This document shows positions 47,948-60,172 of a DNA stretch of 64,000 nt, in pieces (position 1 is the stretch's first letter; every line of letters begins with the position of its first letter). Position numbers and translations under genes: made by a program. The stretch covers positions 45,451,001-45,515,000 of the forward strand of contig OX419755.1 in the NCBI GenBank assembly GCA_948567375.1, written 5' to 3'. This stretch comes from Lunularia cruciata. Lineage: Eukaryota; Streptophyta; Marchantiopsida; Lunulariales; Lunulariaceae. The notes beneath the pieces were generated by a model. That model searched no databases. It saw only the letters and a list, made by a program, of their open reading frames with translations, and was not told where the DNA came from.

Positions 47948-48051
47948 CGGAAGGCGACCGCGTAGAAAATACGAAGGACAGGAAGACCCAATCAAGCCGT
48001 ACAAGGGAGGAAAAAAAAAAAAAAAAAAAAGGTAAAATGGGGCTAAGCCCC
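47948..48051 (-). mobile_element. Short LINE-tail insertion with 9-base target duplication
   Basis: About 104 bases bounded by AAGAGAAGA at 47939-47947 and 48052-48060. It shares GACCGCGTAGAAAA, TCAAGCCGTACAAGG and GGTAAAAT-GGGCTAAGCCCC with the low-coordinate end of the LINE-like element at 58757. It ends in the palindrome GGGGCTAAGCCCC and contains an expanded run of 20 A (48011-48030). I read it as a strongly 5'-truncated copy of the 3' tail. Confidence 0.7.
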
Positions 48052-48217
48052 AAGAGAAGATCGACTCAGGTTTTCATGGTTGTACAGCGTGTCAGCTTTC
48101 TTTCTGGGTAATTTGATATTTTACATGCAGGTAAGAGCTGAGTGTGCCACTAAATTGACACTAAAATAGCACGCAGTTTGAGTTGAGTAGTACGGGCAGC
48201 TCATCAGGTTTGCACAT

Positions 48218-48382
48218 CATCTTCAGTTCAAAGTGTGAAGAGCCGACCCGCGTAGGGTAACAAAAAGGATCATCTTCAGTTCAAAGTGTGAAGAGCCGAC
48301 CGCGTAGGGTAACAAAAAGGATGGAAGAACCCATCAAGCCGTACAAGGATAAAACACACGTAAATTGTGAGCTAAACCCCAA
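48218..48382 (-). repeat. Tandem duplication involving a second LINE-tail copy
   Basis: 48218-48270 and 48271-48322 are tandem copies (53 and 52 bases, one base different). Each includes the tail start GCCGACC(C)GCGTAG. The second runs on through CATCAAGCCGTACAAGG to GAGCTAAACCCCAA, the region of the hairpin, here with altered bases. Confidence 0.7.
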
Positions 48383-48389
48383 TAGTATC

Positions 48390-51300
48390 TTCATTCCAAA
48401 CACGCTTATGTGTTTGTAGTATATGATATTCCTTCCTGTTGACAGCCCGCAGGATGATGTGCATGGTTTGCCCATTATTGGAAGATCCTTCAGCACTTTT
48501 TGTTTGTGAGGTATTTAGACTTTAGAGGATTGAGGGTTGTCATCCAAACCAGATTCTACAGTGATGGCTATCCTCAAAAGACTTCGGGTAATTATACTTC
48601 AACCCTACTCCGAAAGTAGGGTTGTCTTGTATCGATAGGTGCTCTGGAAGTCGGTATCCCGCATTGCCTAGTTCTGAGGTAATTTTATCGGGTCGATGCA
48701 GGTTCAACTTCAACTCTGGCGGAGGCCTTTTCCTTCTTTGCCTTGCCTAGACTCGGACAAATCTCAAAGTCAAGGATTGGAACTTTAACCTTTTGACATT
48801 GAATTTCTGTGCAGATATTTATTTGTAACCAACGGCTGGTGGAACTTTTGAAGTAACTAACTGAAATCACTTACTGGGTCCAGTTTGATAGAGTTCGTTC
48901 AGTTCAACTCGTCACACATGCCTTGAGAGGTGAAAGCAGTTTGGTAGGGCCCTGCATAGACGTAGAGGAAGAAGCTGCATCAGCCATGTGGATCGGAACA
49001 AAAAGAGCAGATATACAGTCCTGTGTGTCTGATTTGGTAAGGGTTGATCTGGTCCCCATTATGCCTCGGAACTGGAGCCACTGAGAATGATGCGTCAGTG
49101 GTATGTACTGACTGTCAAGTTTTAAATGATGAGTCATGGAAACTTTTAGATAGTTATTCAGATTAGCCGCACACATGGATTTGCTTATTGGACGAGCTTC
49201 AAGGGATCTCTGACTATAGAATTGAAATGAGTGAGTCTTTGCTCTTACAGCAGACAGACAGACCGGGAGACTCTGACTGTTGCTACTCTACCTGGATTCA
49301 GTAACGTTACTAACGTGGTTTGCAGCGAATGCTGGATCATCCATGAATAAGACAGCAGCAGCAGCTACGAAAGCTCTCACCTTGCCTCACAGCCTAAAAT
49401 ACTGTACACTAAATAGAGAATCTCTCCCGTATGTCAGAGGCAATCTGGTATCTGTCTCTCTCCCTGTCCTTAAATCCTCTTTCCTTTTCCTTTCTCTCCT
49501 ATGGTATAGAGAAAGGCATGTACGGTAACGGATACACAACACTTCTGCGGCCTTCTGCACGTAATCCATCACTAGCAGCGCGCAGTTTTCTAAGCTCGCT
49601 CCTCAGCCTCACTTGGTTGTCACGAGCAACCTAGTGACTTTCCTAACGAAGTTCCTCGTGACTGCTTCAGGTCCACTATGACCTTTGCTCAGCTCAGTCG
49701 GTGGATAGGACGCCTCTAACAGGATAACCAGTTGTGCAAGGTTTAGAAGCTCGTACTAGAAGTAGATCATGTCTAGAGGACCACGAAGGACCTTCCCTAC
49801 CACTTCAGATACTCGTGTATGCCGTGTTTCCTGAAACATCAGTGCAGTGGGCAACACCTCTCTCCAGGTTTCTTGCATGGCGCCAGTCTTGTTTGCAACA
49901 CATGGGCACACGCAGCTCACGGCCTGACTTCCTGAATCTCTCCCTCAAAAGGGGAACCAGCGACGACTTCCCTTCACCTATCCTGAAGAGATTTGAACGG
50001 GTGTTGACTTCTTCTGGTCAAATTAAACCGCATTTTAGAGTACCCCGAGTCCCATGTTCCTGCCAACTTCCCACAACTACAATATGGACGACAGAAAGAG
50101 TCGGGCTTTCAACGATATCAGGTGACTACCGTCACTCACTTACGGCACACGCACCACTCCGCATTCAACTGCTAAACGGTGTCAACTGAGCATAGTGCGA
50201 CGTAGCTGTCAGCAACTGACCAACTTCGTTTGCACTGGACAGGATCGAGTTTCAAGGCTCTCTCCATACACCACTTAGAGACGCTTCTTACTGGAATGGT
50301 CAGAAGAAGCAAATGGAGATCAAGATCAAGGTACGCAAAATCCACAAAGAACCCTTCCGAGCTTTGTATCAAATGTGCAATGTCATGCAAAACATCGACC
50401 GTACTAGATAAACAAGAACACGCCGGGATACGATACAAATTTCTTAAACCTGGTCAAAATGTGAGCTAGATTTTAGTGAGGACTTCATTCAATACTGGGA
50501 TACAAAAGTGCTTCCCATGCTCTAGCCATATTCACAGCCCTCACATCGTCATATCTACAGAAGATAGCCAAGAGGTCCAGTCTAATCTAATCACCGTTGA
50601 ACGAAGTGAATGTGTTCTGGAACTCGAACGGTTGCAGTCAACTTCTGGACATAAACTGAATACATTTTAACTCAAATAAGAACTATCTACTTTCCGAGCC
50701 ATCGATAAATGGCATCTATAGTACATCTCATTACGTCAAGGAGCTCATCAGCTCCTATCCTTGTTCAAATTGTCAGCTCCGCATACTCTACTCAAGTCAC
50801 TCCCTCCTGCAGTGAGGATTTTCCGCGTGCTCTGCTCCGGTCAAACCGGCAGTGAGAATGTTCCAATTAACAGAGCTACCTCAATCCTGATAACTCCTCA
50901 CACCAGCCCATCCCCCTACTCCCTAGATCCAGAACATAGGCGGTTTCTTCTTGATTTCCACCTGAACCGCAAAACATAGTTCAGGCGCATTTATGTCACC
51001 GAAAACCTGGATAGGGTAGGCTGTACCAGCAATAATCTATGAACCCGAGAATCCACGAGCAGAAGGAATGGCAGGCCCGCCAAGATTTAACTTTGGCTGC
51101 TGCCTATGGTGCTCAAGGCCATCCTCCCTATTCACCTGGTTGTCCTCAACGCTTTAAGCTGTCATGAACTGTCCAATTGCACAGAGCATAGCCATACTGA
51201 GTTCTCGAGTCCTCGCGGTAATACGATGTCTTGATTGAGATAGAAAAGACGATACACTTTAAGCATAAGTTTGAAGTGCTGACGACCCTGGCGACTCTCT

Positions 51301-51395
51301 GGAGAAACGCGTACGAAATCTGTAACTTTGTCGGAGCGGGTCTTGAGAGAGCTGTGATAAGAGAGAATTTAATTAACAATCAGGGGACATCTCAA
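48390..51395. other. Non-repetitive stretch without a supported gene
   Basis: The longest plus-strand frame (49734-50189, 151 codons) has no recognised domain and may be chance. The last few hundred bases are likely the 3' untranslated region of the gene at 51396-52691. Confidence 0.4.
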
Positions 51396-52691
51396 CTAGT
51401 ACACAGTCCCGCCACGCGTGGCCAAGGGTGGAATAAACGAATTGGAGGGGGCCTCCCCCTGAAGGGAGAATTGTAACGGGGAACTAACTTTTGGTGACAA
51501 ATGCTTGTGCAACGCCGTGGCCATAGCTGCATTCTCTTCCTCAATCTCACAGCTTGATGTTCTGCTTACAGGAGGCCCTGCCTCGCTCTGGCTCTGGGTT
51601 GGGAACACAAGAAGTGGCGAGGCGTAGGGAGTATCGGCATCGCTAGGAGAAGAAAGAGGAGAGAAGAAGCTCCCTTGCCTCCTGTTGAACATGGATCCCT
51701 TAGAACTCGGTGCCACCAGTATTCCAGACGGTGCCTGTATGGGGCCGAATGACGGAGTAAAGTAGGTGTTTGGTGATCTATCTGGAGAAGATTGCGGGGA
51801 AAGTGAAGGCTCGCTGCTCTCATAGTCATATGTACAAGTTCGAAGAGGAGATAGTGCCTTGGCAACGCATTCAGCTTGTTTGTGGATCGGTGAAGTTGCC
51901 AGATGGTAAAATAAGGACCTCCGAGGGGGACTAAGTGAGCCTGGTTTGGACGAGGAAAGCTGAACAAAATCTCCGCTAGTCGTAGAAGTGAGAGAATGAG
52001 GAGAAGATCTGCTGTTGGCTCGAGCTCTAGCCAGGAACGAGAACGTGGGTCTCGTGGGTGAAGGAGGGGCTGGCGGGGGGGAGTTAGACTTGGTATAATC
52101 ATACATGATTCTGCACGAGGTTTTGAGCAAAACTGGACTAGCTGAAAGAGAACGAGGGAGAGAAACGAGGGGCGAATATGTGGGAGTACCGTAAGGACTA
52201 GTACTAGCAAAGACATCTGGAGACGACAGAGGGGTGACGAAAGGAGTTGTCAAGGGAGACATCGGACCAGACAGAGGAATGTCGCTCATACTCTTGCTCC
52301 TGGAGCTCCGCCGGCTCCTTCCCTTTCCATCCATATCCAGACCCTCCAATTCCTCCTTGGTTTCCTCCTTGATGGTGAACAGCATTCTCGGTGGACCCAT
52401 CATAGTATGGGTTGTTTCCGTCGATGATGTACTAAGAGAAGGGAACAACTTCTCCACCAGATCTTGCTGCAACGCACTGATCTGGTACTCGGCACACGTG
52501 ACATCAATGGCAACTGCTCGATCCCTCTCGACCAGCTCGCCTTCGTTAACGGGTGCGACGGTGACATTGTTCACTCGTGGTCGAGCTAAAGGTCGCTTTC
52601 TCCAGTAGAACAGATAAAATACCTCGGCACACACCACCAAAAGACACACACAAGCTACCAGTCCCAGCCCCAGGGGCAGAATGAATGCCAT
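51396..52691 (-). CDS. Plant-type small membrane protein, Ser/Pro-rich cytosolic tail (unknown function)
   Basis: 431 residues in one exon. The start is the ATG at 52689-52691; an in-frame TTG lies just upstream. Residues about 4-29 form one hydrophobic segment (FILPLGLGLVACVCLLVVCAEV) followed by YLFYWRKRP, so the protein is probably anchored with the tail in the cytosol. Residues 100-116 (PPRMLFTIKEETKEELE) and 138-160 (PLSGPMSPLTTPFVTPLSSP) match, from memory, conserved blocks of an uncharacterised plant membrane protein family whose members are usually shorter (roughly 200-300 residues). The remainder is rich in Ser, Pro and Thr-Pro/Ser-Pro sites, suggesting phosphorylation and disorder. 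A charged cluster GRSRRSSRSKS follows the first block. No catalytic domain is seen. Confidence 0.85.
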   Translation of the reverse strand: MAFILPLGLGLVACVCLLVVCAEVFYLFYWRKRPLARPRVNNVTVAPVNEGELVERDRAVAIDVTCAEYQISALQQDLVEKLFPSLSTSSTETTHTMMGPPRMLFTIKEETKEELEGLDMDGKGRSRRSSRSKSMSDIPLSGPMSPLTTPFVTPLSSPDVFASTSPYGTPTYSPLVSLPRSLSASPVLLKTSCRIMYDYTKSNSPPPAPPSPTRPTFSFLARARANSRSSPHSLTSTTSGDFVQLSSSKPGSLSPPRRSLFYHLATSPIHKQAECVAKALSPLRTCTYDYESSEPSLSPQSSPDRSPNTYFTPSFGPIQAPSGILVAPSSKGSMFNRRQGSFFSPLSSPSDADTPYASPLLVFPTQSQSEAGPPVSRTSSCEIEEENAAMATALHKHLSPKVSSPLQFSLQGEAPSNSFIPPLATRGGTVY

Positions 52692-55600
52692 GTACAAAAA
52701 TCCCGGTATGTTCTCTCTCGCTTCTTATTCCACGCATAGTTTCCTCAGCTCCATTGACAACACAAATCCTTCAGCTCAAAACTGTCCCGTCTTGCGATCT
52801 CCAATGCTTCGTATCCGCGTGTCCCCTTCTCTTCCATCTCTCCAGCAACTCTACACTACTGCTCCTACCCGCCCCATGAAGAAGAGTACTGCGCGTTTAC
52901 TTCATCGTAGACGGTCGACCATAAATATTTCATCCGATCGACTGAGAACACCACCGTCAGCTAAACAGATACAATACTCGCAGAGTTCCTCTCGACGGAT
53001 TGTGGGTAGTTGAAGACGTTGTTCTAGAGCGGATGGCGAATTCAATGTCGTCAGTAAGGTCGAATAAACTAGAAACGGTGGTAAATTTCCCGTCAATAAG
53101 GTCGAATAAGAACCAAACTATTACCTTCACGAGCACGGACTTTGAACGTGTGATGTCTAAGTATGCAACTGATCCATAGCTCCGGTGTCCCAGCGTTGTG
53201 CGTATTTCAGAGAGCTAGATGAATCCCCACTGACTGCTTGAAGGAGTCGTCTAACAGGAGTAGGCCCACATACTCCGCTCGACTGTACAATATTCAAAGA
53301 GTAGGAAAGAGGAAAGGGATTGCAAGGATCAAATCGCAGTCTCGGATCCGTTAACCTGTTGCGATGATCATAAGTTCAGCAGCTGAACCCCGAGTCTTTT
53401 CACGTATAAGGAGGAAGGGAGACTGCGCTCACTGACAATGATGAGGTTGATTTGCTACCCATGCGGGAAATTGCGCGGGTCTTGTATCTCTTGGAGCAGG
53501 AAGGCACTTCACCGCTAGGAGCATAGGTCAGGTGAAGTCAAGTTCAAAGGGCCGGGGAGGAAGGGAGGACGATGTTGCTGCCCAAGGAATGAATGTCCTG
53601 ACACGTGAAGATGATAGCTGATGATCATGAGGAAACGCTGGAGGTGAAGGTGTAAGCGGCAGGTTAAGAAGAAGAAGCGACGGTGACTGCACTCCAATAT
53701 ATCCAGCTATAGAATGGAATGGACAATAGCTAGCTCACCACCGACGCAGTTGTTGGCTTACCCTCGATCTTTCCTTGAATTGCACATGCCAAATGCAGCG
53801 AAGCAACTGAGTCAGGCGCGTTTCTACAATAGAATGCCTCCTATGTTATGGGCACTACTGTGCTCACACTCAAGGCTTGGGATTTGTGATGATCCGATTG
53901 TAGCTAGTGCGCTGTAGCACACAAATGCGGGTCTGCTTGTTTATCTTTGTGTCTGCAGCTGCCAAACTACCACTACGGTAGTAGTTCTTCCCTTGCACGG
54001 GAAGGATCCCATAGGAGGGAGAAACCAGCACTACCAGGTGAACAAGTCATTCAATGCTGCACCTCAGAAGTGTCCAAGAGCGGGAAGGCTGATGAGATGA
54101 TCCTTCGGCTTACGTGGTCACCTAGTAGCTAGCTTTACCCTTTCACTCTATACCCTCTCTCTCTCCCTCTCCGTACTGGCAATGCGCAGACTTTCCCTTA
54201 CTTAGCCCACCACTGTACTCTAGACTGCAGAGATCGACCGGCCAAAGCAGATGAGACCGCGCAGACCGCCAGCAGCAGCAGCACATCCACCGGCGCGCTC
54301 ACAAAACGACAGACCAACCCCAAAAGCAGAAAGATTTGAGGGGAGTACACACAGCATCACTACCGTCACCATCTACTGCTGTAGTATTCTGCTGTTACTG
54401 CAAATGCGTGAAGGATATGCATCCTTTTCGTCCCTAGAGTGCTACAGGCCCAAGTTATCCTTCAAAAGGACATAAAACATCAGCGCTCGGTCTCCACGCC
54501 ACTGAATTCCTCGACTCCACTCGTTAGTATTGTTTGTCTATTTAGTAGAGTTTAATACAGAATAAGCATCCGAAGCTGAATGATCTACGTGACCGCGACG
54601 AAATCCGTCCGGCCGCAACGGTTCCAGGTCAGAAACCGTAAACCAGTCACCACCATACGTCACGCATATCATTGGCTCGGGATGCCGACCGGCTACGGGA
54701 CCTTCTCTCCATCAGCCTCGGGCCTCAGGATCTACTCCAACCGGGACCCCCCACCCAAACCTCGTCCGCGAATCGCGGCTCTGCCCAGGATCATTGAGCC
54801 TTCACCAATTCCGCTCAGCAAGATTAACTTAACAGAAGCCTGAACTTTACCCTAAACGAAGAAGGTAAACCACGTGTCCCACGGTTTTCAATCAGATTTC
54901 GCGTTCCTTACGTGCTATTCCGGCACAGTCGAAAGGTCCGCCTAAGTAACCTAGTCTATGTTGGTCCATCCTTGCTGAATCCATTCCGTGAGTATTTCTC
55001 CCTTCCTCCATTCGTCCACGTAGGTACGACGGCGTCAGGTGGTCTTTCCATGCTGCTTCCTTCATTCACCCGCCTCGGTGACCATGAGGAAAGCAGAAAC
55101 TTCCAAAGTGCTGGAGGAGATTTCCTACTTTAGAGCAACAACCAGAAAATGAACTGATTTCATCGTTTTATGACACGGGGTACAGAAGCTTATGTCAATG
55201 ATGCTTTAGTTCAAGTGAAATATTGCGGCTTTCATTGCCGACTATCTAGCTGTTGTCGATTGCGAGGAACTATCATCATCACAGATTGTTATTTAATAAG
55301 AAGCTGGGGGGCTCTTGCCTGTTTGCACTCGAAGTAGTTGATTGCCTGGACCTATAGGCAGGCATATTCTTCTTGATATATTTGTTTGGCTTTTGAGAGA
55401 ACTGGAAACGACGGTTTTCAGAACTAAAGCCATATTCTAGAATAAGAAAATGAACCAAGGACTAGAAGAACCAGTAAGGATGGCAGCAACATAACTTTTT
55501 TCTTCACTACATATAGTGAAGGTGAATTAAGTTTCCTCTCATAAACTATGATAGCGTGGTTGACACTTCTACGCTGCTCACAGTTGCAGAAGATATTATT

Positions 55601-57240
55601 ATATCTTGAATGTTAATTACCACCATGATTAGGCTAATGAGCCTAATCAAAGTCCCTTCATACGCTATATGGCAGAGAAGGAAGTTGATCTCCAGCTACC
55701 TAAAGCCTTATCATTACATCATCATATATTGAACAGCTGGGTAAGGTTAGTATGTTATAATCCCTTGTTACATCGTCCCATATATTGCAGTACCCAACTG
55801 GATGGTTACTAAATAAGTAAGGAAACTACCTTTAAATTACCAATTGTAGTGTAATATTTGACCATAAACGAAAGTAAGTCATCTTTCCCTCAAACAGTAG
55901 TTTCTGACTCTTCATTTTTCTTGTACCGACCGGTTTAAAGCCTTTCTGCCTTGTTGGTTCTACACTCTGTTGAGATGTAAATGGTACTCTCGTGACCTTC
56001 ACATGTGATCCTCCTGGAAGCGAAAATACCATACGCTGTTGTTCGTTCACGCCTTGAATCTCACATCTTAACCTGCAGTTTGTTTGTTGTGAGTTTGAGT
56101 GTATTCACCGGCTTATTGAGACTTTTCAGAGGAACCTTCGACCTAACCAGACTCCAATTTCTCGGTACTTGCATTCGAGAACTTTGTCAATCAATCCCTA
56201 TTCATGGCAGTGTCTACACTATCCAGATATTTCTTGATCAGATTTTAACTTTCTAGGAGACTACGTTTTTTTCTGTCCACACCATTGTTTTTATATTTAA
56301 AGTGTGTTTTGGGTACAGTTTCTTCTCACCATACTAGTGCTATCAACTTCGTGACGTTGTTTCTTCCCTTTCAGCGTTCCTAGCCTCTTTCAGCCCCAGT
56401 TATTTTCTTTTCTTTCCATAATTAAATTATCAAGGTTAAGCGGACCTTCCTAGATTCTAATGTTAGGGTACTTCCTTTATGATTACCTAGCTATGGCAAT
56501 ATATATGCGCCGCTTGAGAATCTTAATATCAAATTTCAGTGACTTTACCCAGACTCTTAGTATATGCTAAAGCAAAACGCAACTAAAATTTGACATACTC
56601 GAGTATTACATGACTATTATGGTATAGCTTTTATGTATATAGAGAAGCTGTAACATGATAATACAGCATCTGATGCAGTTGTAATCTAGTCCCAAGGGAC
56701 ATTTAATGTTTATTTCAAGTGAGGGAGGATATGGTATGATTGCTTCATGAAATATGAGTGTTGATTGCACCTAACGTACACCAACTTGGCTCGTTGGCAC
56801 ATCTTGAGATGATTAAATTCAACCTGGGATTGCTTTGAGGTCGAGGATACATGTATCGAGATGATTTCAATTCGATTCCTTTTGAGGTCGAGAATATATA
56901 ACGCAGGATCAAAGTAACCAGGCTCTCCAGAGATATATCAACAAAATTAAATTACTCTATTGGGATTGTTTCAATAAATCGATATTATCAGACTGTTGAA
57001 GAAGATTCTGGACCAATGGGTGAGGCATTAGATACGTACCTACGAATCCGGTAATAAGGGAAGTGTATCTGATGAGGTATGTTTTAGTTAGCGCTCCAGC
57101 AGGACGTGAGGGATTTAGAGCGAATTTTGGTTTGTATTAGAAAATTGGATAAGTGGGGCCTTCTATGCAAGGTTAAGTAAACTTTGGATGATTCTAGGAT
57201 CCAGGCGATACGTCAATTTAGATTATTGAGTTCATGTAAT
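52692..57240. other. Upstream region of the membrane-protein gene and intergenic DNA
   Basis: 52692 to about 53100 would hold the 5' untranslated region and promoter of the minus-strand gene; I cannot fix a TATA box. Frames such as 54580-54843 (87 codons, plus, from ATG) have no recognised domain. A perfect 9-base-arm inverted repeat with a 4-base loop lies at 55627-55648. No other feature could be supported. Confidence 0.4.
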
Positions 57241-58750
57241 TTGAGAACACCGCATCAACAGAGACTAAAATATATAACAAATAAAAATAATTAGTTTTGT
57301 GCACTGGTAGAAAAAGTTGGAAGGATTCTTCCCAGTGCATATAAAAACCTCATAAAAGAATTTTTGAATATATGTTTAATTAAAATTTACGACAAACAAT
57401 GGTTCTTTCTTGCTAAATATAACTATATAAAATAATTCTGTAGAAACACTTAAGAAAGTTGCAGAAAATAGAACACGTCTGTATATATTTATTCTATATT
57501 TTATTTCATATAATAATTTTTAAAATAGAACGTTTATATCCTGTTTTGGTATTCATGTATTTACCTTCTTAATGAGTTCCTTGTTGTATTTCAATATTTT
57601 AATATTTTATCATAGTTATTTATTTATTTATTTATTTCTCTCTGTCTGCATAATATTTCTATTTTCTATTTTCTACTGCGTGTTGAAGACAAGTAAAGAA
57701 AATTTCTTATCTATATTGAGACATCTTTTCTTACATATGGAAAAAGAAAATATCATAAAGAAGATATATAGTGTATGATGCTTAAGAGTATCTAAAAATC
57801 GCCCTTGTCCCTTATATTTCCTAATAGCTTGAAAATTCATATTTGTACAGAATTCCTGAGGAAATTATCTACATATTTAGATTTAGAGATATCTACTTTT
57901 GTTCCTATCGGACATTCAATTTTATTCATAGGATGATTATTTAAGCTAAAAATCTAAATAGTCTGAACTTCATAAACATAAACATGGAATTTTATAGTTT
58001 CTAATATTTCCGTTTTTCCTATGTAATTGATTTTTAATATATATATATATATATATATAATTATTTTTTTATTAATCAGAAATGATTTATCTCTATTTAA
58101 CTGATGGAAAAACTGGAGTGAATTTAAATTTTTTACTTATAAGAATAAAATAATCAGTTTTATGTCTCATATACTAAAAGATTTTTATTTGTCCATCACA
58201 TAAAATAGCAGCATACAAAATTAAATTAAAAAAAATGCAGCTATAAATTTAGAATTAAAATACAGCTATTAGCTTTATTTATTAAAAATTATATTCATGT
58301 TTTAAATTTTAATATAATAAAACATAAAAAAACTAATTCCCTGAAATTAATTTAATTAAAATTATATCTTTTGTACTAACTTATAATTTATCTAGAATTA
58401 AATTCAACAACTCTTCAATTAAACCAAAAAAAAGTCCAAAACTTACAATCTATAAAGTTTTCTTGCCCATGGCATTTTTCATAATGTTCTAACAAAGCTA
58501 CATTAGAAATAGAAATTTAATTCTAGTGTTGCGTCTTATCCAAATTAGACAATTCAAATTCAAACTCAATAATATACTCATACATTGTCTTGTTCTTTCT
58601 CATATTACACTAGCGTAAATATTTCAGTCTAATAATGAATATCTGAAAATGCTTAGATGTTTGATAGTATGACTTATTATCATGTACATTTTGTTCACCC
58701 AACAAATAGATGACAAAGATGGATAAGTATAAATATCAAACCAATCATGA
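57241..58750. other. AT-rich intergenic DNA
   Basis: Low-complexity AT-rich sequence with short ATTT repeats (about 57618-57640) and a TA run (about 58038-58060). No gene. Confidence 0.6.
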
Positions 58751-58989
58751 TAAAAAGAAGGACGACCGCGTAGAAAAAATGAAGGACGGGAAGATCACAT
58801 CAAGCCGTACAAGGGAGAGATGAAAATGGTAAAATAGGGCTAAGCCCCAATAGAGTATAATGAGAAATCTGCACTAATGCACCTAAGATATCCAAGCTAC
58901 TCAAGTCTTGTGGTCTACAAACAATTGGAGCATCCAAAGAAGCATCACCTAGCGTGATTCCTCTCCTAGGGATTGCACCAGCCACTACA

Positions 58990-59545
58990 CTCTATAGAGT
59001 AATGGACATACACTGTCTAAAATATGCTACAAAGTATGAGAGTGAGAGTGGTACACCTTGGCGCCAAGAAAAAAAACAAAAAACAAAACAAAAAAAACAA
59101 CACAAGCACTCCCTAATAAATGTGTCGAATGCCATGTCCATGGCTCCATATAACTCCAAGGCTAGAGGAACAAAGAAGTGACCTTGATGCATGCTCCTAT
59201 ACTTGAAAACCTTGAGACATGTTGCTGCACTCGCCGCCCATCCAAGGAGATGGGTGATCACTCCTTCCAAAATTGTATCTCACATAGGGTACGTAATCAC
59301 GATATCCGCTACTATCACCTGATCATCTCGGACCAAGTATACAAATGCTCCATCCAAGCCAAGTATCCACTCTCTTGTGCCATAGCAATCATTATGTCCC
59401 TAATAGCATCATGGGTAGCTATCCTCTGGCCTCCAAAAGGACAGTGTGTCATATGGACCGATGATGCATCTAATGTAGAACCACACTCACAAGTGAGTAA
59501 TGAAGATGCAGATGGGTGGACCAAACCTAAGCAAAACCTCATTGT
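58990..59545 (-). pseudogene. C-terminal Cys/His and nuclease-like region of the LINE-like element
   Basis: 59542-59315 reads RFCLGLVHP...CECGSTLDASSVHMTHCPFGGQRIATHDAIRDIM, with a C-x-C...H-x3-C-like group followed by RH-like residues. After a shift, VADIVITYPM (about 59300-59270) and then FFVPLALELYGAMDMAFDTFI (59180-59090) follow. This order (Cys/His group, D-V-T/I-V-T-x-P, then VPF...E..G) is what I recall at the C-terminus of LINE-like RT proteins of algae, oomycetes and seedless plants, and resembles a restriction-enzyme-like PD-(D/E)xK fold. The nuclease assignment is inference. Confidence 0.5.
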
Positions 59546-60172
59546 TGTAGAGAAAGTAGCTAGTGTGAGTCAAAATGCCCTAATGTGCGGTTGAGCTAGG
59601 ATCCAAGAGCCTGCACCCTTGTTGGAGCAAGAGCAAAGATGTGCTCTAGTAGCCTAAGGAATGGACGAGTCAACTAAGAGAGAATGTAGCATATGCTCAC
59701 AATGTCGCTCTATCAAGGAAGACTTTAAACCTCTAGTCCAATCTTATGATAGTGAAGCAAAACATGGAAAGTCCTCTCATGCCCATAAGGATAGACTATC
59801 TCTCGTCTGCTGCAATAACATCTGGAGAGAAAAGGATCTCCCCTCCACCTCTATCACATAAGTCTCCAAAACTGGCCTGTCTCCAAAATTGGCCTGTCAA
59901 CAACCACAAAACTAGAGGAAGTAGGAGTGCCGAGAGAGCACAACTATCCAAAAATGCTATAGGTGCAGTCTCCTCCATAAATGGCAAGCCAACCACATGC
60001 CAAATCCCCTAACACACACTCAAATGTCCCTGGTCCAATAATATCACCAAAGCCCCCACAATCCTCGTATCAAAGGCTCTTAGATGTGATAGGAAGGACA
60101 AGGAGTGAGAACTATACGGATGAGGTAAGACAGTCAATGAGCAATACTAGAGGAGAGTATACCAAATGCCAC

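Noticed and set aside
49734-50189. 151-codon plus-strand ORF
   Set aside because: Starts next to many alternative frames, has no recognised domain, and its composition looks like translated noncoding DNA.
51566-52216. 216-codon minus-strand ORF
   Set aside because: A shadow frame of the membrane-protein gene at 51396-52691; the main frame holds the conserved blocks.
52234-52608. 124-codon plus-strand ORF
   Set aside because: Antisense shadow of the same membrane-protein gene.
59178-59594. 138-codon plus-strand ORF
   Set aside because: Antisense to the Cys/His and nuclease-like region of the LINE-like element.
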